39,980 nt of DNA from Halioglobus japonicus (lineage in GTDB: Bacteria; Pseudomonadota; Gammaproteobacteria; Pseudomonadales; Halieaceae), in contig CACSIL010000051.1 of NCBI GenBank assembly GCA_902705825.1, positions 45,176 through 85,155 of the forward strand, read 5' to 3'. The translations under genes and the position numbers were made by a program. The number at the start of each line of letters is the position of its first letter. Position 1 is the stretch's first letter. This document shows, piece by piece, positions 34,337 to 39,980 of this stretch. The notes under the pieces were generated by a model that saw only the letters and a program-made list of their open reading frames with translations, made no database searches and was not told the origin of the DNA.

Positions 34337-35464
34337 GAATACCTTGCGACCAAACGCGATCTCAGTATCACAGCTCTCGGCCAGCATTGTGTCAACCATC
34401 AGTTCGCCCAGCTCGCTTCGGTAGTGAGCCGGCTCCCAGAACCATTGCAGCGGCCCGGAGAGAACGCCTGCCGCCGGCACAGTCTCGTGAATAAACGGGG
34501 AATCGCCGGAGAAATCCCACAACTCAACAGAGCCATCCGGGTACGCACTCGCCAACGTTTCGAGTGAAGTCATCCAATCATTGTAGGCCTGCATATGCCC
34601 CTGAGAGCTAAATAGCGCCCAGTAGTCTTGATGAAAGGGGTTGGTAAAAAGATACACTTTTATACCCCGCGCCGCTGCGATATCCAAAAACCTGGCCAGT
34701 TCTTTCATGGCCGCATTCGGTTGCTGTTTAGAGTCGTGGAAATACCAGGGCCTGCTGTATTTCCTGCTCAGGTTCGCCATCTTCTGATCAAACAGCGCAC
34801 GCGGGCCTTCGATTTTAACAGCCGCGTCGAAATCCCGTGCGGGATTAAAGCCCGCCAGATCACGATCTGCAGAGGATGTGCGCTGTAACAAGATAGTTTT
34901 TGCTGACGCTACCAGGGCATCCAGAGAAAACAGGGATTTGAAATAATCCCGCAGAACGGCCCAGTAATAACCGGGGTTCTCCTGTTCGTCTACTGAAAAC
35001 CGGAAACCCTCACTGGCGGCTTCCAGATCGGCCCATGTACCGGTGCCTGGCGCGTCACTGGTGGAGATAAAATCTGTGAAATCCACGCTAAGGAACACCG
35101 TTGTGACGGGCTGTTGATAGATCAGGTTCAGAGCATAGGCCAGTTGCGTGGCGACTCCCGCTCCCGGCATACCCAGGTTGTATACATCCATACCCGCTTC
35201 GCGAAAACACGCGTGCTCGGGAGGAATGCCCAACTCAACCCGCGAGTTGCCGACAATAAGCGCGTTGTGTGGGGAGAACAGGGGTTGATACTTTTTCAAC
35301 ACCCGGGTGTGTTCATTGATCTCTGATTTGTATTCGTTTAATCCCGGTATCCGCGCCACACCGGTAATACCGTAGGGATCTACGAAGTAGTTTACGCCCG
35401 CCACCACAAAACTACCGGCCAGGGCGCAGATCAATGCTCGCAGGACAAAGGCTCTCGCTTTCAT
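34334..35464 (-). CDS. Membrane-anchored SGNH-like protein beside MBOAT
   Basis: Protein of 376 residues with an N-terminal membrane segment (LRALICALAGSFVVAGVNYF), probably a signal anchor with the rest periplasmic. Features recalling SGNH/AlgJ-type acetylation proteins: IVGNSRVELGI near 70-80 (Ser in GNSR), VYNLGMPGAG, and a late FWEPAHYRSELGE with a His that could complete the site. The gene starts one base after the end of the MBOAT gene, so the pair probably works like AlgI/AlgJ or PatA/PatB in O-acylating an exported sugar. No standard GDSL motif is seen, so catalysis is an inference. The N-terminal DPYGITGV is typical of this group. Confidence 0.72.
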   Translation of the reverse strand: MKARAFVLRALICALAGSFVVAGVNYFVDPYGITGVARIPGLNEYKSEINEHTRVLKKYQPLFSPHNALIVGNSRVELGIPPEHACFREAGMDVYNLGMPGAGVATQLAYALNLIYQQPVTTVFLSVDFTDFISTSDAPGTGTWADLEAASEGFRFSVDEQENPGYYWAVLRDYFKSLFSLDALVASAKTILLQRTSSADRDLAGFNPARDFDAAVKIEGPRALFDQKMANLSRKYSRPWYFHDSKQQPNAAMKELARFLDIAAARGIKVYLFTNPFHQDYWALFSSQGHMQAYNDWMTSLETLASAYPDGSVELWDFSGDSPFIHETVPAAGVLSGPLQWFWEPAHYRSELGELMVDTMLAESCDTEIAFGRKVF

Positions 35465-35465
35465 A

Positions 35466-37025
35466 TCAGAACTGGAAGTACAGGAATTCTGACACTTGCT
35501 GCAATGTCAAAATTCCAGCCACTCCGGCAAGCGCAACAGCCACTGCCCAGCGGTTGTTATAATCCCAGCTCAGCAGCTTGCTGCCACGTATATTCCTGAA
35601 CGCTTTGTCGTTCTCGTACAGCACGGGTTCATGCTTATTGAATATCTGGGCGACATTGGGCAGCACAAGCGCTATAGGCGCCACAATCATAATCCAGAGA
35701 TAATTACTGATGATGGCGGCACCACCACCCTGCACGGGCACCATCCCCATCGCAACCAGAGAGGTTCCTGTCTCACCCAACCGGGCCAGAATACCGGCAG
35801 GAATGTGGAAGCCCGACATTCCCAGCATGGCCAGAACAATCTGGTTGCCGTGCTCCAGTGTCGGCGCGCGAAAATACACCCATGAAAAAACGACCGCGAG
35901 AAACGTCAGAATCCAGGACGCGGCTCGGTAGCCTGCCCGGTCAGAGAAATCCCAACCAAGGCGCGACATTATGTGCCGCCAACCGTGATTGACCATCAGA
36001 TAGCTGCCGTGCAGCCCTCCCCAGATGACAAAGGGCCAACCGGCTCCGTGCCACAGCCCACCGAGCAGCATGGTCAGGAACAGATTGACGTAGCGTCGAG
36101 TGGCCCCCTTTCTATTCCCGCCGAGAGCGATATACAGGTAGTCCCGCAAAAACTGCGAAAGCGTGATATGCCAGCGCCGCCAGAACTCTATGATACTGGT
36201 TGATTTATAGGGGGAGAAAAAATTCACCGGCAGGCGTATGCCAAACACCCGGGCCGCCCCGATAGCCATATCTGAGTACCCGGAAAAATCGAAGTACAAC
36301 TGGAACGTATAGGCAAGCGAGCTGCCCCAGGCGCGGAAAAAATCCACATTGCTGCCGACGGAACCGGCGTCATACACAGGGCCTACGTACGCTGACAGGC
36401 TGTCTGCTATCACGGTCTTTTTGAACAGGCCGATAGCAAAAATTGAGATCCCCACCGCAAAATTAGACCACCTTGGGGTGAGGTTTTCCGGCTTCATAAA
36501 CTGGGGAATAATCGCCTTGTGGTGCACGATAGGCCCCGCAATGAGCTGCGGAAAGAAGCACACGAACAAGGCGTAATGCAGGAAGTTATACTCGTGCGTC
36601 TTTCCCTGCCAGGCATCTACCAGATACGAAATCTGCTGAAAAGTGAAGAAGGAAATCGCCAGTGGCAGGAAAATAGTGCCGACGTCCCAGTGCATACCAA
36701 AGGCCGCATTGACGTTATCGATAAAGAAATTGGCGTACTTGAAATAAGCCAGCAGGCCGAGGTTTACAGCGATACCGAAAATCAGTGTACTGCGCCGCCT
36801 CCAGAAATTCTCACTGGACAGAGCCCGGCCGACTGCAAAGTTAAAACCAATCGAAAACAGCAACAGCAACAGGTAAGCCGGTTTCCAGTAAGCGTAGAAG
36901 CCCAGTGATGCAAAAACCAGAAAGCCAAGTGCCGTATCCAGAGAGAAATATCGGGCACAGATAAAAAAGCCGAGAGCGCACAGCGGAAAGAAGAGAAAAA
37001 TAAACTCGTAAGAATTAAACAGCAA
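35466..37025 (-). CDS. MBOAT family O-acyltransferase (AlgI-like)
   Basis: Polytopic membrane protein of 519 residues. No ATG fits; TTG at 37023-37025 gives the family start MLFNSYEFIFLFFP and has GGGGG nine bases upstream. The open frame extends seven codons further to another TTG. MBOAT hallmarks are FDFSGYSDMAIGAARVFG, EFWRRWHITLSQFLRDYLY, ALGGNRKG and the catalytic His in GLWHGAGWPFVIWGGLHG (about residue 326). Such proteins carry acyl groups, usually acetyl, across the inner membrane for O-acetylation of alginate, peptidoglycan or other polymers. The partner is the SGNH-like protein directly downstream. Confidence 0.94.
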   Translation of the reverse strand: MLFNSYEFIFLFFPLCALGFFICARYFSLDTALGFLVFASLGFYAYWKPAYLLLLLFSIGFNFAVGRALSSENFWRRRSTLIFGIAVNLGLLAYFKYANFFIDNVNAAFGMHWDVGTIFLPLAISFFTFQQISYLVDAWQGKTHEYNFLHYALFVCFFPQLIAGPIVHHKAIIPQFMKPENLTPRWSNFAVGISIFAIGLFKKTVIADSLSAYVGPVYDAGSVGSNVDFFRAWGSSLAYTFQLYFDFSGYSDMAIGAARVFGIRLPVNFFSPYKSTSIIEFWRRWHITLSQFLRDYLYIALGGNRKGATRRYVNLFLTMLLGGLWHGAGWPFVIWGGLHGSYLMVNHGWRHIMSRLGWDFSDRAGYRAASWILTFLAVVFSWVYFRAPTLEHGNQIVLAMLGMSGFHIPAGILARLGETGTSLVAMGMVPVQGGGAAIISNYLWIMIVAPIALVLPNVAQIFNKHEPVLYENDKAFRNIRGSKLLSWDYNNRWAVAVALAGVAGILTLQQVSEFLYFQF

Positions 37026-37296
37026 GACCAACTGCCCCCGAGGCAAAACACGCTCTAATATGAACTACTGTCGCAGATTCTAGCAACGCAAACCACAAAA
37101 ATACCCGCGTTTTATTAAGCAGGTCACAGTCGGCCCGACAGAGCATCCTGTATGGGGGCGCTGAAGTGGTGCGCAGTTGGAAATCAGCCCCCTTTCCAAG
37201 GCGCATATTCTTCAGGATGTGAACCCGTCAGCTTACCCTTCCAGTGGCCAAATGGTAGCATTGTGGCCTCAGGTTTTTGTGAGTGAGATCATTGCA

Positions 37297-39183
37297 ATGA
37301 AGAACCGCTCGGACAGCGAATACAACGTTGAAAAGGGTTTAAAGCGTCACAGCATCACTGGCCGGTACTGCCCTCCCGGCAGCGCCATAGAAGCGGCGGA
37401 TTGCGTCGATGCGATGCAAAAGGCGCTGCTGTCATCATTCCCGGCAATCACCGAAAGCGCGGCCTCTTTTGCAGTGGCGAATACCGCTTCCTCCCACCAC
37501 CTGACGCATGGCGGTGTAGCGTTGATTGGCGGACGCCCGCATTTTCGCGACCCCAAGCTCGCCGAGTTGGCGCAGACACAGGGCATCGGTGCAGCACTGG
37601 CCAGTGGCTATGAAAGCCACTCACACGATGTGTTCAAGCGACTGTTCGGGTCGTTTTTCTGTGTGATCGTTGATACCCAGGCCAACCGGGTACTGATTGG
37701 CATCGACCGGCTCGGTCAACACGCCATGTACTATCACACAAGTAATGACGCACTCGCCTTTGGCACCTCTGCCACAGAGGCACTGGCCTGTGTTGACAGT
37801 AAATCACCGCTACAGAATCAGGGCGTCTACAACTACGTCTACTTTCATATGGTACCGAGCCCAGGCACTGTTCACCGTGGTCTTCAAAAAATACCCGGTG
37901 CACATTACCTGGATTACCAGAACGGCGAGGGTCGCCTGGTAAATTACTGGTGCCCACAGTTTACCGACGTTGCCGCCCGCAATTCCTTTGAGGAATTATC
38001 CCGTCAGCTTCACAGCAGACTTCGATCATCAGTTGAAAAATGCCTGCCTGACTCAGGCACAGTGGGGGCCTTTCTCAGCGGAGGTCTGGACAGCTCTACC
38101 GTAACCGGAATGCTTGCAGAGGTGGGAGATAAAAATGCAGAAGCGTATTCGATCGGGTTTGCCGCAGAAGGATACGATGAAATGGCCTTCGCCAGGATTA
38201 CCGCGAAGCACTTCGGCGTCAAGCTGAACGAATACTATGTGACGCCACAAGACGTGGTTGAAGCCCTGCCCAGAATTGCCACCAGCTATGACGAACCTTT
38301 TGGCAACTCCTCTGCCCTGCCGGCGTACTTTTGTGCCAAGATGGCAGTCGAGAACGGCGTGGACACACTGCTGGCCGGCGATGGTGGCGACGAGTTTTTC
38401 GGCGGCAATGAACGGTATCTGAAACAGGAGGTGTTCGAGCACTACAGTAAAGCCCCGGCAGTATTGCGCAAGGGATTGATTGAACCACTGGTTAAGCTTA
38501 TGCCCGCGGGCATACCACTGGCATCCAAGGCGCAAAGCTACATCGCGCAAGCCAACACCCCGCTTCCCGACCGACTTCAAAGCTACAATTTTTTGCACCG
38601 CCACGCCGCTTCCGAGATTTTCCCGGATGAATTTCTCAACGATGTGGATATGGCACAACCCCTGAACCTGCTGCGCTCGATCTACCACCGACCAGAACCG
38701 GCTTCCCGCCTGAATCGCATGCTGTATCTCGATTGGCAGATCACACTGGCAGATAACGACCTGCGCAAAGTCAGCCACACGTGTTCACTTGCCGGAGTCG
38801 ATGTCGCCTATCCTATGCTGGATGACGAACTGGTGGAGTTTTCCTGCACCGTGCCCAGCGCCTGGAAAATAAAAGGTAAGAATTTACGCCATTTCTATAA
38901 GGAATCCCTCAAGGGCTGGTTACCCCGCGAAACCATCGAAAAAACCAAGCAGGGATTCGGCCTACCCTTTGGTGTATGGATGCGAACCTACCAGCCGCTA
39001 CGGGAAATGGCCTATGACAATTTGCTGAAACTGAAAGACAGGGGGCTCATTCGGCCGGCCTTTATCGACAAGGCGATTGAGATGCACCAGAGTCAGCACG
39101 CAGCCTACTATGGCGAGTTGGTGTGGATTCTCACGGTTTTCGAACTGTGGATGCAGGGTCACTCACAAGACAGCTCCACCTGA
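37297..39183 (+). CDS. Asparagine synthetase-like protein lacking the glutaminase cysteine
   Basis: Protein of 628 residues from MKNRSDSEYNV; the frame is open to 37177, but without a better start. The N-terminal 240 residues have the fold signature of the class II amidotransferase domain (GGVALIGGRPHF, LFGSFFCVIVDTQ, LIGIDRLGQHAMYYH) but there is no Cys at position 2 and no MCG start. The synthetase domain is intact: ATP motif FLSGGLDSSTVTG, AYSIGFAAEGYDEM, LLAGDGGDEFFGGNERY and EKTKQGFGLPFGVW. It probably makes an amide with free ammonia or another amine, as in several sugar- or antibiotic-tailoring relatives. Exosortase-A clusters often carry a related amidotransferase. Substrate unknown. 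Confidence 0.88.
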   Translation: MKNRSDSEYNVEKGLKRHSITGRYCPPGSAIEAADCVDAMQKALLSSFPAITESAASFAVANTASSHHLTHGGVALIGGRPHFRDPKLAELAQTQGIGAALASGYESHSHDVFKRLFGSFFCVIVDTQANRVLIGIDRLGQHAMYYHTSNDALAFGTSATEALACVDSKSPLQNQGVYNYVYFHMVPSPGTVHRGLQKIPGAHYLDYQNGEGRLVNYWCPQFTDVAARNSFEELSRQLHSRLRSSVEKCLPDSGTVGAFLSGGLDSSTVTGMLAEVGDKNAEAYSIGFAAEGYDEMAFARITAKHFGVKLNEYYVTPQDVVEALPRIATSYDEPFGNSSALPAYFCAKMAVENGVDTLLAGDGGDEFFGGNERYLKQEVFEHYSKAPAVLRKGLIEPLVKLMPAGIPLASKAQSYIAQANTPLPDRLQSYNFLHRHAASEIFPDEFLNDVDMAQPLNLLRSIYHRPEPASRLNRMLYLDWQITLADNDLRKVSHTCSLAGVDVAYPMLDDELVEFSCTVPSAWKIKGKNLRHFYKESLKGWLPRETIEKTKQGFGLPFGVWMRTYQPLREMAYDNLLKLKDRGLIRPAFIDKAIEMHQSQHAAYYGELVWILTVFELWMQGHSQDSST

Positions 39184-39191
39184 TTCCCTGA

Positions 39192-39220
39192 AAAGCGGGC
39201 AGTGTTATTACTGCCGCTTC
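39192..39220. terminator. Hairpin between asnB-like and hydrolase genes
   Basis: GCAGT-gttatt-ACTGC extended by AAGCG/CGCTT with one bulged G lies over the convergent ends of the two genes. There is no T run, so strength is uncertain. Confidence 0.45.
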
Positions 39221-39980
39221 ACCCAGTCGACAGTCAGCTGCGACACCTCTTCCTGCCAAGGCCTTTCAGAGAATGTGTGATCTGCTGACGCTACGGTATG
39301 GATAGTCACCGTAGGTTTTGCTACTGCTGCTTCCCACGCTGGGTCTTCGGACAGCAGTGTGGAAAACTCCCTTGCGGTGAGATCAGCTTCACTCAACACG
39401 ATCAGAGTTCCGTGCTGAAACTGTTTCAGGCCCTCCTGCATAACCTCAACAAACGAGCGACCGGGCTCGTTGCCGGCACCACGCAAGAGGAATCTTTTCA
39501 GTAGCCCCAGAGTGTCTTTGGCCAACTCCGCAAAAGCGGGAAGCACTTTGATTTTTCCGGAAAACAACCGGCGCCACTGGTCTGCTTTTGACAGTGACGG
39601 GCGATAGTAGTGCGCCAACTTCACCTGGGGAGAATAGTCCCCGCTATGCACCCAGGGATTTAGCAGTATCAACCCGCCCACGCGCGGATGCCGATGCGCG
39701 AAAATCAGGGCGCTGGAAGCGGCGTCACAAATTCCCCACAATACAACCTTGGAAACCCCTGGCGCGTTTTCGATCAGGGCATCGATCGCTGCTGCAATAT
39801 CGTCCTCGGTTTCATCAAACTCGTTCTTCTCGCCCTCACTGTCACCCATGCCCCGATAGTCGAAACGCAGTGAGGCAACCCTTGCTTCGGCCAGGCTTCT
39901 GGCCAGTAGGGTGAACTGCCGATGACTGCCGACCCGGTACTGCGGCCCGCCCACCAGAATAAGAACACCAACCTCAGCGG
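39208..39980 (-). CDS. Alpha/beta hydrolase, exosortase A system-associated hydrolase 1 (partial)
   Basis: The frame continues past the right edge, so the N-terminus is missing; about 256 codons are visible. VGGPQYRVGSHRQFTLLARSL and LRFDYRGMGDSEG, then KVVLWGICDAASSAL, match exosortase A-associated hydrolase 1 (TIGR03100, from memory). The nucleophile elbow reads GICDA, so the nucleophile is probably Cys and not Ser, as in dienelactone hydrolases. The catalytic His would be in SADHTFSERPW near the end. The substrate is not known. This gene is the best evidence that an exosortase A (xrtA) locus continues beyond the window. Confidence 0.88.
   Translation of the reverse strand, partial: AEVGVLILVGGPQYRVGSHRQFTLLARSLAEARVASLRFDYRGMGDSEGEKNEFDETEDDIAAAIDALIENAPGVSKVVLWGICDAASSALIFAHRHPRVGGLILLNPWVHSGDYSPQVKLAHYYRPSLSKADQWRRLFSGKIKVLPAFAELAKDTLGLLKRFLLRGAGNEPGRSFVEVMQEGLKQFQHGTLIVLSEADLTAREFSTLLSEDPAWEAAVAKPTVTIHTVASADHTFSERPWQEEVSQLTVDWVKRQ

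Noticed and set aside
38053..38778. 241-codon minus-strand frame opposite the asparagine synthetase-like gene
   Set aside because: Antisense to a gene with intact ATP-binding motifs; no features of its own.

Overview
The window looks like chromosomal DNA of a marine gammaproteobacterium, probably from the Cellvibrionales/Halieaceae neighbourhood. This rests on gene content (ffh divergent from ypjD and corC, a queA-tgt operon, exosortase-A-type polysaccharide genes) and on the protein style; no rRNA or other decisive marker is present, so the family assignment is inference.

Region 1 (1-7764) is core genome. A 3'-truncated ffh (minus strand) is divergent from ypjD and a CNNM/CBS-domain corC homologue. 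Facing them is a tight minus-strand operon queA-tgt-yqfO-like-nudL-gamma-carbonic anhydrase-DUF1289, in which every junction overlaps by 1 to 4 bases. A small acidic-tailed protein with its own terminator lies upstream of queA, then a tRNA-Leu(CAA) with a clear sigma70 promoter.

Region 2 (7749-16365) is an accessory island. Its ends are a 16-bp direct repeat made of the 3' end of the tRNA-Leu gene, at 7749-7764 and again at 16350-16365. No integrase is visible. Inside are about 1.9 kb of gene debris (interrupted small ORFs and a repeat-flanked segment), a lower-GC iron-responsive cassette (imelysin lipoprotein plus di-heme oxidoreductase, with a sterol-desaturase-family membrane enzyme divergent across a Fur-box promoter), the C-terminal part of a DUF748/AsmA-like gene, and the C-terminal part of an IS91-family transposase.

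Region 3 (16590-23636) holds a small unknown gene and a minus-strand run of exported or unusual genes: a di-heme protein related to the hydrazine synthase alpha subunit, a calcium-repeat lipoprotein, a small unknown protein, an AMP-forming acyl ligase of the exosortase-A-associated type, and an acyl carrier protein. Divergent from the last is a plus-strand pair: a KamA-type radical SAM enzyme and a PLP aminotransferase. Ligase, carrier protein, aminomutase-like enzyme and aminotransferase together look like a small amino-acyl biosynthetic module whose product is unknown.

Region 4 (26852-39980) is a surface-polysaccharide locus: a Wzx-type flippase, a small membrane-anchored protein, GmhA, HddA, two exosortase-A-associated glycosyltransferases, a fused HddC-GmhB protein (together a complete route to GDP-D-glycero-alpha-D-manno-heptose), an SGNH-like/MBOAT O-acetylation pair, an asparagine-synthetase-like protein without the glutaminase cysteine, and the 5'-truncated exosortase-associated hydrolase 1. 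The exosortase itself and any PEP-CTERM substrates are not in the window.
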